DNA of 64,000 bases from Formicincola oecophyllae. Its GTDB lineage: Bacteria > Pseudomonadota > Alphaproteobacteria > Acetobacterales > Acetobacteraceae. The stretch lies in NCBI RefSeq assembly GCF_006542395.2, contig NZ_CP038231.1:1798001-1862000 (forward strand), in the 5' to 3' direction. The notes under the pieces were generated by a model. The model saw only the letters and a program-made list of their open reading frames with translations, had not been told where the DNA came from and made no database searches. Made by a program: the position numbers and the translations under genes. The stretch's first letter is position 1. Each line of letters begins with the position of its first letter. Shown piece after piece: positions 8,926-16,912 of this stretch.

Positions 8926-9528
8926 TTATTGGCCATGATCTTTGTAGTATTTATCTATCCTAGCGTTAAGAGCTGCGCGAGCTTCCTTCGTAGGCGTTGT
9001 GGAGGTTCTATATTGCTCAATAAGTTTGGGGGGCAGAGGAGGGATTTTGTAAGCTTGATTATCACTCACCACAGCTACAGGGACTGAATCTATTAACGCT
9101 CTGGTCAATATTGATGAATAGTTGTGCCCATCAACATCTCCTTTATCCGTGCAAGTGTCAACTTTATAATTAACAAAAAAACCATTTTGAAAAAGTAAAC
9201 CAAATCTATTCTTGGGACAAGGAAAGTAATTGGAAAACAGATCTATTCCTGAATTGGTATCAGAGTATGTGCCTAAATCAGGTGTAAACATAATGCTAAC
9301 AATTCCAGGCACATTGCCTGGAAATTCAAAATCTAAATCGGGCCAAGGCTCCCCAGAATCCTCTTTATTTGCATGATATTCCCACTGCCCTGGCAAGACC
9401 CCTAAATAATGAACTGAATTCTTGTCAACGCCTGTAGGAGGGTTCCCCAAAAAAAATGTGCTTAGAATCACCCCACACCCTATGCCCACAGCAAATGAAG
9501 CAATAGAGCTTCCCTTAAATACATTCAT
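8926..9528 (-). CDS. Exported or membrane-anchored cassette protein, family C
   Basis: 200 residues from the ATG at 9528, with TGGAG upstream. A hydrophobic N-terminal segment (IASFAVGIGCGVILSTFFLG) acts as signal or anchor. The body shares the family layout: a PGQWEYH strand, FGLLFQNGFFVNYKVDTC, then PVAVVSDNQAYKIPPLPPK. After that motif comes an extra helical tail (TKEARAALNARIDKYYKD) not seen in families A and B. Function unknown. Its place in a convergent pair with a tape-measure fragment is the same as for the other members. Confidence 0.65.
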   Translation of the reverse strand: MNVFKGSSIASFAVGIGCGVILSTFFLGNPPTGVDKNSVHYLGVLPGQWEYHANKEDSGEPWPDLDFEFPGNVPGIVSIMFTPDLGTYSDTNSGIDLFSNYFPCPKNRFGLLFQNGFFVNYKVDTCTDKGDVDGHNYSSILTRALIDSVPVAVVSDNQAYKIPPLPPKLIEQYRTSTTPTKEARAALNARIDKYYKDHGQ

Positions 9529-9563
9529 TTAACCACTCCAAAAATCTAAAGGATTAATAAAAA

Positions 9564-9884
9564 ATGTCCACTATCAACAACACACTTATGATGAAAATTG
9601 ACACTGTGCATTTTTCACATGATGTAGAAAAAGTTAATCAAGCCCTCGATTCCATTAACAACCACGTCAAGAAAATTGATGATAACCTCAACAACATTCC
9701 AGCCATGAGGGTTTCTTATTTGGCGTTGAGGAAGTCTTTCTTCATAGACTCAGACAAAGGAGGTAGAATGATGTCAGCCTCTCCACCATGGACTACAGCC
9801 ACGGGCAATGAACTGCTCATCATCAATCCTGTGATTTCTGGTGGGGCAAGCATAGCTAAATCCCCTTTCACAATAGGACCATAG
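9564..9884 (+). CDS. Orphan cassette fragment with a third N-terminal type
   Basis: 106 residues from the ATG at 9564 with AAAGGATTAATAAAAA upstream, the same kind of leader as the other cassettes. The first 50 residues (VHFSHDVEKVNQALDS and NNHVKKIDDNLNNIP) form a short amphipathic helical stretch different from both A- and B-type starts. From SYLALRKSFF on, the frame is antisense to the convergent family B gene for 169 bases. Probably a displaced 5' end of another tape-measure allele. The last half is unlikely to be meaningful protein. Confidence 0.45.
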   Translation: MSTINNTLMMKIDTVHFSHDVEKVNQALDSINNHVKKIDDNLNNIPAMRVSYLALRKSFFIDSDKGGRMMSASPPWTTATGNELLIINPVISGGASIAKSPFTIGP

Positions 9885-10357
9885 TCATATTGAACAATTA
9901 CACCATTACTGAATAACACACCTAAATTGTCACCTTTGTTATAAGGAAAATCATGAACATACATGACAGAAGGAAGTCCCTGCTTGCTGGGTTCCTTATA
10001 AAAACAAATATTTAGATTATGCATAATAGAACATAGTTCCGGTCCATCCTTTCTCTCTTTATTGAGGCCCCAATCACTTTCTACATATCGAAAAACCTTT
10101 AATGACTGTTTAGTAGATTTGGCTTTATGTAATTCATTATCTTCTGTTAAAAGTTGGCAATTATTTAGAGGTGCACCAATCAAACTTTTAACAGCGTTTT
10201 CAGGGGAAGCACTTTTATAAGCTTCAACTATAGGAGCGGCACAATTCGTGCTTTCAGCATGAGCAACTGCAATTAATGTTGTACTGCTCAAACCAACCAA
10301 AAGTGATTTAATTAATTTAGAATTAAAGATTTTGTTTAGTTCGTAATTGTTGAGCAT
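9716..10357 (-). CDS. Exported cassette protein, family B, copy 2
   Basis: 213 residues from the ATG at 10357, preceded by TTAAGGTTAAGAAACA. The signal peptide has a lysine-containing start, a hydrophobic LVGLSSTTLIAV core and an AHA cleavage site. The mature part starts STNCAAPIVEAYKSASPE, has LGVLFSNGVIVQYDYGP in the middle and ends with VVHGGEADIILPPLSE and FLNAK. It is clearly paralogous to 8035-8676 and 11722-12363, with most change in the central strands. That is the pattern expected if the centre binds a variable partner while the ends are held by recombination. Confidence 0.7.
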   Translation of the reverse strand: MLNNYELNKIFNSKLIKSLLVGLSSTTLIAVAHAESTNCAAPIVEAYKSASPENAVKSLIGAPLNNCQLLTEDNELHKAKSTKQSLKVFRYVESDWGLNKERKDGPELCSIMHNLNICFYKEPSKQGLPSVMYVHDFPYNKGDNLGVLFSNGVIVQYDYGPIVKGDLAMLAPPEITGLMMSSSLPVAVVHGGEADIILPPLSESMKKDFLNAK

Positions 10358-10424
10358 TGTTTCTTAACCTTAACTTGACGACACGTTTCCTTCCGCTTTG
10401 AACTTTATAACGGATTATCTCATC

Positions 10425-10649
10425 ATGGCAAATGCTCTTGATGCCTTCTTGGCAAAATATGGTACCACCCTTAATAAAATGCAGAAAGATCTGGACATAT
10501 TGGCCAGAAAATCTGACAAAACGTTATTACTTAATTTTGAGGGGTATTTGCTAATAATCTTGGCGCTCTGCAGTCTCTTTTCTGAATTCTTCCAAAATTT
10601 CAGAATTAATTGGATGATCAAACAAAAATACTTTATCTCCATCCGTTAG
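10425..10649 (+). CDS. Orphan tape-measure N-terminal fragment, B-type, short
   Basis: 74 residues from the ATG at 10425. The first 36 residues (MANALDAFLAKYGTTLNKMQ and on to KSDKT) match the N-terminus of the complete tape measure. After that the frame enters the antisense of the family A gene at 10551 and gives a hydrophobic, non-conserved tail. The leader CGGATTATCTCATC is nearly the same as that of the intact gene. Interpreted as a displaced 5' end. Confidence 0.55.
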   Translation: MANALDAFLAKYGTTLNKMQKDLDILARKSDKTLLLNFEGYLLIILALCSLFSEFFQNFRINWMIKQKYFISIR

Positions 10650-11201
10650 GCCTATAGGAATATCAAACCTGAGTTCTTCATTCAACGCAGCGGATGAAAT
10701 CCCTCCTATGTAGGTATTTCCTTTATCAGAAATTCCACACATCGCACTGTAATATTCAATTACAATGCCGTTACTGAAAATTATTCCTTTGCGGTCATTC
10801 CCACAAGGAATAACTTTATAAGAAAGCTTGAATGGACCATTTATTTCAATCTGACTCACGGTTTCTACTTTATAGTAATCCATAGGCTGAAAATTTACTC
10901 TTAATTTCGAAGATTTATAAATTAAGATTGGATTGTCATTTCCATGAGCTGCTTTAAATTCCCATTCCCCACTTATTGTTGGAGCTAGTATATAGTTTTT
11001 CGGCTCATTAGATGAGTCATAAAGATCGTTATGTATAAGTGGACAATAATTTAGATTCCTCACTTTATTTTTAATAATTTCCCAGTTCTCAGAGTCAAAA
11101 TGAAGCAGAGAATTTTTAATGGGATCTAAACAATTATGTCTATTATTATAAATTTCACCATGTTGCGCATAAGAAATTTTAACTAAGAAAGCGTTGGACA
11201 T
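10551..11201 (-). CDS. Exported cassette protein, family A, copy 2 (probably phase-OFF)
   Basis: 216 residues from the internal ATG at 11201. The frame is open further upstream and reads KKNAFIKTLAFLFMSNAFLV, a good signal peptide when joined to an ATG. The candidate start ATG at 11245, with an AAGGAAAAGGAT Shine-Dalgarno, is out of frame across an A8 tract (complement of 11233-11240); nine A's would give 231 residues. The mature part shares ISGEWEFK, RKGIIFSNGIVIEYY, ALNEELRFDIPIGL and EILEEFRKETAE with copy 1. Cysteines are conserved. Function unknown; the context is the same convergent cassette. Confidence 0.65.
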   Translation of the reverse strand: MSNAFLVKISYAQHGEIYNNRHNCLDPIKNSLLHFDSENWEIIKNKVRNLNYCPLIHNDLYDSSNEPKNYILAPTISGEWEFKAAHGNDNPILIYKSSKLRVNFQPMDYYKVETVSQIEINGPFKLSYKVIPCGNDRKGIIFSNGIVIEYYSAMCGISDKGNTYIGGISSAALNEELRFDIPIGLTDGDKVFLFDHPINSEILEEFRKETAERQDY

Positions 11202-11232
11202 AAATAAAAATGCTAGAGTCTTAATGAAAGCA

Positions 11233-11240
11233 TTTTTTTT
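11233..11240 (-). repeat. A8 homopolymer tract after an ATG (candidate phase-variation site)
   Basis: On the minus strand the start ATG at 11245 is followed by AT and eight A's. The resulting frame stops after ten codons. One more A restores a complete signal peptide and the family A protein. The layout repeats that at 7568-7575 in the paralogue. Confidence 0.5.
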
Positions 11241-11296
11241 ATCATCACTTCTATCCTTTTCCTTGTAAAAGTTACTGAATTAAAAGGAATTTTAAC

Positions 11297-11815
11297 ATGT
11301 CTACATCTCTTGATGTTATCATCACACGTTTGGCACGCTCTGGTCAACTCCAGCTTATCGTTAACCTGAATCCTTCATTTCCAACGGCAAAACCTGCTTC
11401 CTCTGCTGTAGACAGTTCTTCTGCAGATGACGACAGTGACAGCAACACCAGTGATTTTGCCGATGCCATCAAGGATTTCAGTAGTGCCATTGAAAAGCTT
11501 GCAGACGCCGCCAAAGCCTTGAATGGTGCTGGGGCCAGTTTGGCATCTGCGGCTAAGCAAGAAACCAAGGGCATTAAAGAAAAACTGAAAGCTCTTGGTG
11601 TTAGCTCCGCCACCCACGCTGCTTCCTTTGTGGTGGGGGATAATCCTGTATCTTTGGCTTCCAAAACCAACCACCAGGTTATGGATGTCGTAAATCAGGC
11701 CTGGACCTGGTTTAAGACTTCTTATTTGGCGTTGAGGAAGTCTTCCTTCATTTTGGGATCAAGGGGGGGAAGGATGATGGAAGCGTCAGTGCCTTTGACG
11801 ATGGCGACTGGGTAA
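11297..11815 (+). CDS. Orphan tape-measure N-terminal fragment, A-type, copy 2
   Basis: 172 residues from the ATG at 11297, preceded by AAAAGGAATTTTAAC. It nearly duplicates 7616-8128: LDVIITRLARSGQLQ, an acidic linker SSADDDSDSNTSDF, FSSAIEKLADAAKALNGAG, and VMDVVNQAWTWFKT. From SYLALRKSSF onward it is antisense to the convergent family B gene (94-base overlap). The near-identity with the first copy continues through the overlap into the minus-strand gene's 3' end, so the recombining unit spans both genes' ends. Confidence 0.6.
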   Translation: MSTSLDVIITRLARSGQLQLIVNLNPSFPTAKPASSAVDSSSADDDSDSNTSDFADAIKDFSSAIEKLADAAKALNGAGASLASAAKQETKGIKEKLKALGVSSATHAASFVVGDNPVSLASKTNHQVMDVVNQAWTWFKTSYLALRKSSFILGSRGGRMMEASVPLTMATG

Positions 11816-12363
11816 GCGTTCTTAATTTCCATTTCTCCAAGTGCAATTGGGGTGTCCATGTAAAGGCTCCCATCAATATTTGGACCATATTCATAACGAG
11901 CCATTACGCCATTGCTGAAAAGCAAGGAGAAATTCTGTGATTTATTATAATCATGCTCCTCATCATGAATTTCCATCACATTGTCAATGTAATTATCCTT
12001 TAAGTGCTTAATAAAATTGAACTCTATTTCGGGACTACCAAAAATAAGGTTTGGGTAACCAATGTGTCTATTACTAAGTTCCCATTTCCCTTTTTGAATG
12101 CCAATAACATTTAAATCTACTTTGTGTAGATTTTGTGGGTGCTTGTAATCGCTTGATATAGAAGCCATAGGGCAATTAACCAAAGTAGACCCAACAAGGT
12201 CCTTCGCTGCACTTTCAGGAGAAGGGCTTTTATAAGCCTCTACAATTGGTGTGGCGCAATTGTAAAAGCCATTTTCACTGGCTTGAGCAGGGAATGAACT
12301 TATGGTCAGTCCCCCAATCATTCCCAACCCAAGCATATAATTCACAGTTTTTATGTAACGCAT
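11722..12363 (-). CDS. Exported cassette protein, family B, copy 3 (next to intact tape measure)
   Basis: 213 residues. The ATG at 12363 is chosen because GGAGG precedes it by four bases and it gives the family length. Signal peptide: MRYIKTVNYMLGLGMIGG with a cleavage-like AQA site. The mature part has CATPIVEAYKSPSPESAAK, FSLLFSNGVMARYEYGP and the C-terminal VKGTDASIILPPLDPKMKE, nearly identical at the end to 8035-8676. It is divergent from the complete tape measure with only 51 bases between starts. If the array encodes cognate pairs, this is the one paired with the active tape measure. Confidence 0.7.
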   Translation of the reverse strand: MRYIKTVNYMLGLGMIGGLTISSFPAQASENGFYNCATPIVEAYKSPSPESAAKDLVGSTLVNCPMASISSDYKHPQNLHKVDLNVIGIQKGKWELSNRHIGYPNLIFGSPEIEFNFIKHLKDNYIDNVMEIHDEEHDYNKSQNFSLLFSNGVMARYEYGPNIDGSLYMDTPIALGEMEIKNAYPVAIVKGTDASIILPPLDPKMKEDFLNAK

Positions 12364-12414
12364 ATCGACCTCCATCAAACAATCAATCACCTCATCATAA
12401 AGGAATATCTCATC

Positions 12415-15400
12415 ATGGCAAATGCTCTTGACGCCTTTCTGGCAAAATATGGCTCCGCGCTTACCAAAATGCAGGAGGACCTGGACAAACTGGCTAGCAA
12501 AACTGATAAAGCCACCAGCAGTGTGAGTGATGCGGGCTCGTCACTGGACAAGGCTGGTTCCTCTCTCCAATCAGTAGCTGACAAAGGTTCTGACGCTTTT
12601 GATGCTTTCAAAGCTGGTGTTAGCCATCTATTCACCTTTTTGACAGGTGAAAACAATATCATTGATCTGACTAATAATCGGACTAAAGAAGGTGAGGACT
12701 TTAGTTACCGTCGCAGGGAACTCTCAAGTTTTAATGCTGATAAGCTTTTACAACTTGAAAATGCCACCTATTTGGCTAGTGGCAGCACAACAGACATGGA
12801 TAGCTTTTTATTGGCTATTCAAAAGAATATAGCCACGGGCAAAACTAAAGATATTAAGGAAGCCCTTAAAACACTAGATCTCAAGATAAGTGATATTACT
12901 GACAAGAATGGCAATTTACGCGGTGATTTTCTAGATACTATTGTTCATAGCAAGAAATTCTCCACCACTAATCCACATTTATGGGTCAAGCTTTTTGATG
13001 GTCTAGGTGTAAGTGATGGAGTACAACGACTTATTTTAAATGGTTTTGATCACTATATGGCTGAGGGGGCTAAATATAACCGTATAAAATCTGTAAAAGA
13101 TACTTCCCAAACTTTTAATGATGCTAAACGCCAGAGAACCTTATCAAGCAGAAACATTCAATATGATGTTGCTGATGAAAATGCCAAATTGGCGACTCCA
13201 GCTCTTAAAGCACTGACTGATTTTCAGGATGCCCATCCTGAAAAGGCTGCTAAATTCATAGAAGGTCTAGGCATTACGTCCTTGGCTTTGGGGAGTGTGC
13301 CCGCTCTTAAAGGCATCAAAAGCCTGTATGAGTTTGTCAAAGAACTTATCAAGTTTGGTGGCAAGGAGGCGGGCAGCATCGCTACTAAGATTGTAAAGGA
13401 TGTTGCCAACGATACTGCCACCTCTGCTATGACAAAAATGGCGCTTGAGAGTTCCGTACCTGAAGGTGTTTTAACTGCAGAAGGGGGAGGTATTGTAGCT
13501 GCAGAGGGAGGAGGCCTTTTAGCCGCAGAAGGAAGCGGTCTTTTAACTACGGTTGGCGGAACTACAGGGGCCATTGCAGCTGCGCCTGTAGCACTTTCCA
13601 CCGCTGTAATTGCTGCTGCAATTTGGAGTTCCTTTGAAGGCCCTAAATATGGGTATACCCCACCACAAGCTGCTTTTGGCATTGGGATAGCGGATAGCTT
13701 AATTGGAGATCATGCACAGCATGAAAGATATCTGCGTGAAGTAGAAGAATATGAGAGGAAACAGAAGTTATTTAAAGACAAAGCCATTGACTTTATTTTA
13801 CAAGGCACTGGCGGCAAGTCATTACCTTATTTGGACCAGTACCACCAAAATCAGCATGATGAGTTTTTGAACGCTCTGAGGGGTAAGCCTGAATGGTCAA
13901 GTCCTATTGCGGCACCTCAGAAGCATTCAGCCTCCAAAAGGGCTAAGGTGCGGAAGCGCATCATCCATCATTCCCATCAATCCCACACTGTGCACCATCA
14001 TTATGAGCGGCACCTCCATAAGGTGCCTTTGGGGGCAGGGCGTGGCCACGCTAAAGCCTCCACGGAGGGACGCCATACCCCCCACCACCCTCTTGCTCAT
14101 TCTGATTTGAGCCATCAGCCCCTCTCTGCCTGGCCTGCTTTCAAGGAATTGCAGGAGATGCAGGTTCAGGAATTGAAGGTTCTGAAGCTTGTTCTGCCAA
14201 ACCATCCAGGTTTGCTTGGAGAGCGGGGGTTGCCGCTGCTTGATTGGAGAGGGTTTGACGATGGTGGGAAGCCAGGGCAGGAGGGGACCTTCCCCCAGTT
14301 TGGTACACCACTAGAAGCCCCTCTCAACACTCAGCCGGGCGTGCCTGGTGCTGAGCAACACTTCACCTTGGACAAGAACTCTGCACTGGGGTGGTTTTAT
14401 ACGCCCCTGAGCCAGGAACAACCAGATTCCGCCACAGGTACCCAGCCAGGTGCGGCTGGTGCTGAGAAGCTTTTTAACCAGGACAGGGACTCTGCATTGG
14501 GAGGGGGTATTGTACCCCTGAGCTTGGAGCAAGGGGAAGGGTTTAACCCCTATCGCCAACTCCTATGGCCTGGGCTGGATGATGGGAGAGGGATCCAAGA
14601 GGAACGCTTCAACCTGCTTTCCCCCACCGCGCCAGGGCAGCCGCTTTGGGGAATGCCCCCTTCGGGAATACCCACTTTGGGGATGCACTTTGGAGAGATG
14701 TACTCAGGCCGTGGCACTGAGGGGGGGGCACCATCTTCTCTGGTCTCCACAGCCCCCATAACTCCCTTGGCTTTGCTGGCGGGGAATGGGGGTGGGGTGG
14801 ATGTTCTGCCGCCTGAAAACAAAACAGGGGAAGGTTACGAGGGGAGCGTGCCGCTTGTATTGCAAGGCTTCCCAACCCCCATGGCTCTTGGTGGCCAGGA
14901 GGAACGCCATGGACGTCAGCATGGCCGCGGCCTGCACAGCCAGCCTGGAAGCACGCCGCACGGGCACGCTTATGGGCATGCCAGCTCCCCCAAGCACGGT
15001 TTAGGGCTTGGTGGTGCGGCTGCCCTCCCAGTCCCAGGTGGCAGGAGCGGCGCTGCAACGGCCATGGCGCTGGCGGAGCGTTACTACATTGCCCAAGGGT
15101 TCACGCCAGAGCAGACGGCGGGGCTGGTGGCGCGCATTCAGCGGGAAAGCCAGTTCAACCCCACAGCGCGTGGCGATAGTGGTGAGGCCTGGGGCCTGTT
15201 CCAATGGCACAGGGACAGGCGCAAGCACTTTGAGGCGCTGTTCCACCACCCCTTTGGCACGGGCAGCGCTAGGCAGCAGTTCCAGGAGCAGCTGGCGTTT
15301 TCCGTAGCGGAGCTGCGCAACCCGCACTGGGAAGGCAGGGCAGGCGCCAAGTTGGCGCGGGCCACCACAGCGCAGGAAGCTGGTGCGGCCGTTAGCCTTG

Positions 15401-15744
15401 GTTATGCGCGCCCCGCTGCAGCCCAGCATGAGGCCTATGCAACGGGCCGGATGGCAAGGGCCATTTTGGCCCAGATGGGCGGCCGCGAAGCCCCCCAGCC
15501 GAGCTTGGCGCCTGATGCGGCGCGCGCGCTTGGCACAGCGCGCAGCGTTGGCTTTAGCGGGGTGGGGACGACCATCAACCACATCAACAACCACAACACG
15601 CTGAACGTGGGTGGTGTTCAGGTGGAGGTGGGCAATGTTGGTGACACAAACATTGGTTACCGGATTGGCGGGCAAGTATGCCGTGAGCTTGAAGCACAGC
15701 TTGGCCAGAAATGGGCTGCTTGCAACGCTGTTGCGCTGACCTGA
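12415..15744 (+). CDS. Tail tape measure protein with tail-lysozyme domain
   Basis: 1,109 residues from the ATG at 12415 (AAAGGAATATCTCATC upstream). Residues 1-80 are the B-type start (MANALDAFLAKYG, helical, alanine/serine-rich). A central AT-rich part has a hydrophobic segment near residues 380-405 (GAIAAAPVALSTAVIAAAIW). A histidine-rich stretch follows near 515-545, then proline/glycine-rich linkers. Residues about 883-1010 resemble a phage tail lysozyme (IAQGFTPEQTAGLVARIQ, then ESQFNPTARGDSGEAWGLFQ). It sets tail length and probably helps cross the envelope. GC content rises sharply at about 13.9 kb, so the N-terminal ~500 residues look exchanged. Confidence 0.85.
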   Translation: MANALDAFLAKYGSALTKMQEDLDKLASKTDKATSSVSDAGSSLDKAGSSLQSVADKGSDAFDAFKAGVSHLFTFLTGENNIIDLTNNRTKEGEDFSYRRRELSSFNADKLLQLENATYLASGSTTDMDSFLLAIQKNIATGKTKDIKEALKTLDLKISDITDKNGNLRGDFLDTIVHSKKFSTTNPHLWVKLFDGLGVSDGVQRLILNGFDHYMAEGAKYNRIKSVKDTSQTFNDAKRQRTLSSRNIQYDVADENAKLATPALKALTDFQDAHPEKAAKFIEGLGITSLALGSVPALKGIKSLYEFVKELIKFGGKEAGSIATKIVKDVANDTATSAMTKMALESSVPEGVLTAEGGGIVAAEGGGLLAAEGSGLLTTVGGTTGAIAAAPVALSTAVIAAAIWSSFEGPKYGYTPPQAAFGIGIADSLIGDHAQHERYLREVEEYERKQKLFKDKAIDFILQGTGGKSLPYLDQYHQNQHDEFLNALRGKPEWSSPIAAPQKHSASKRAKVRKRIIHHSHQSHTVHHHYERHLHKVPLGAGRGHAKASTEGRHTPHHPLAHSDLSHQPLSAWPAFKELQEMQVQELKVLKLVLPNHPGLLGERGLPLLDWRGFDDGGKPGQEGTFPQFGTPLEAPLNTQPGVPGAEQHFTLDKNSALGWFYTPLSQEQPDSATGTQPGAAGAEKLFNQDRDSALGGGIVPLSLEQGEGFNPYRQLLWPGLDDGRGIQEERFNLLSPTAPGQPLWGMPPSGIPTLGMHFGEMYSGRGTEGGAPSSLVSTAPITPLALLAGNGGGVDVLPPENKTGEGYEGSVPLVLQGFPTPMALGGQEERHGRQHGRGLHSQPGSTPHGHAYGHASSPKHGLGLGGAAALPVPGGRSGAATAMALAERYYIAQGFTPEQTAGLVARIQRESQFNPTARGDSGEAWGLFQWHRDRRKHFEALFHHPFGTGSARQQFQEQLAFSVAELRNPHWEGRAGAKLARATTAQEAGAAVSLGYARPAAAQHEAYATGRMARAILAQMGGREAPQPSLAPDAARALGTARSVGFSGVGTTINHINNHNTLNVGGVQVEVGNVGDTNIGYRIGGQVCRELEAQLGQKWAACNAVALT

Positions 15745-15781
15745 CTTGAGGGGGCCTGAAAGGTTCCGGGGGCGTTGATGG

Positions 15782-15793
15782 TGAATGTTTGTG
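15782..15793 (-). promoter_or_regulatory. CACAAACATTCA motif (inverted), right of tape measure
   Basis: The exact 12-mer occurs on the minus strand between the tape measure and the next baseplate gene, opposite in orientation to the copy at 5805. The adjoining TTTGTGCCACACAC (15788-15801) recurs near 39158 at the left border of the cluster 2 island. Confidence 0.4.
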
Positions 15794-15996
15794 CCACACA
15801 CAAATGCCCCAAAAGAGGCCTGAGAAGCATGATTTCAGCCCCTAAAGGTCTGATTTAGGGGGTTGGGAGGGTGTTTTTGGCCCTCAACAGGGCTGGTAGC
15901 GGCCTTGAGCGTGCGAAAGAGCGTGTTTCAGCACCACTTCACTTCATCATCTTAAATTCCACCACATAATTTCCATTACAACAGAGGAGGGGAGCC

Positions 15997-16719
15997 ATGA
16001 GCTTGGTGCCCTTTAACACCGCCAGCGCCAATGACGCCGCAGGCCGCGGCTGGCTGGCGCTGGAGCAAAACGCGGCGCGCGCAGCCTGGGGGCTGTTCCG
16101 CAGGCCGCAAGGCATTGCCACCACAAGTGGTGCAGACACTACGCTGTTTGGGCGTTTGTGCAGCACCTTCACCAATGCGCTGACGGGGGGATCGCAAGCG
16201 CTGTTCCCCATGGCCAGCCCAGAGGAGATTGGGGTGGACTTCACCTGGGCGTTGCCAAGCGCGCCGCAGGAGAATGGCAGCGTTGTTACCTACAACAAGG
16301 TGCGCAACCCTGGCACAGCCACCATTACCTATGTGTGTGACGGCAGCCAGAGCGGCACAAGCGCGCTGGAGACGTTGCTGCCGGATATGCCCTTTTCAGC
16401 CGCTGGGCAGAGCAACCGTACGGCGTTCATCAATGCTGTGGAGGAAGCTGCAGCCAGCCTGGAGCTGTACGAGCTGCGCACCCCTGAAGGGCAGTGGTCC
16501 ACGGTGAACATCGTTGGGTGGCGCAAAAAGCGCAATTTGGCCAGCTACGCCATGCTGGCTGTTGAGATTTCCCTGCAAGAGGTGCGCACCACCGCCACGC
16601 GCACTTACACCAACACGCGCCACCCAGCAGGTGCTGCTGTGCAGCCCCAGGGGGCGGCAACACAGCTGCAGGGCGCTGCGGCGCCCAGCCTGGCGCCAAC
16701 GCTGCTGGCCCCTGGTTGA
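15997..16719 (+). CDS. Tail/baseplate structural protein of unknown family
   Basis: 240 residues from the ATG at 15997, with GAGGAGGGGAGCC just upstream. The centre (EEIGVDFTWALPSAP, then VVTYNKVRNPGTATITYVC) is beta-rich, and a helical ALETLLPDMPF segment precedes LASYAMLAVEISLQEVR. The last 45 residues are alanine/glutamine low complexity. Its position between the tape measure and the baseplate plug fits a distal tail or baseplate component. Cluster 2 may have a functional equivalent at 39919-40644, but I could not align the two by eye. Confidence 0.5.
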   Translation: MSLVPFNTASANDAAGRGWLALEQNAARAAWGLFRRPQGIATTSGADTTLFGRLCSTFTNALTGGSQALFPMASPEEIGVDFTWALPSAPQENGSVVTYNKVRNPGTATITYVCDGSQSGTSALETLLPDMPFSAAGQSNRTAFINAVEEAAASLELYELRTPEGQWSTVNIVGWRKKRNLASYAMLAVEISLQEVRTTATRTYTNTRHPAGAAVQPQGAATQLQGAAAPSLAPTLLAPG

Positions 16720-16810
16720 GGGTTTTGGGGTTAGGCCCTGGGAGGCCATGGGGGCGGCTATGTGCCTTGGGCCATCAAGAACTCCAATTGGGCCCCTCAA
16801 AAGCCATCAA

Positions 16811-16860
16811 AACATACTGAACGTTACTGAACGACATTGAGCGACACTGAACGTCACTCA
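16811..16860 (+). repeat. Five 10-bp imperfect repeats (consensus ACGNCACTGA)
   Basis: Five consecutive 10-base units vary around ACGNCACTGA, one per helical turn. They are followed by two copies of AGAACAGAAAAC. They lie in the 193-base gap before the plug gene. They could phase protein binding on one DNA face; no function is evident. Confidence 0.35.
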
Positions 16861-16912
16861 GAACAGAAAACATCAGAACAGAAAACAAGAGACATGAGGA
16901 AAGGAGGTTGCC

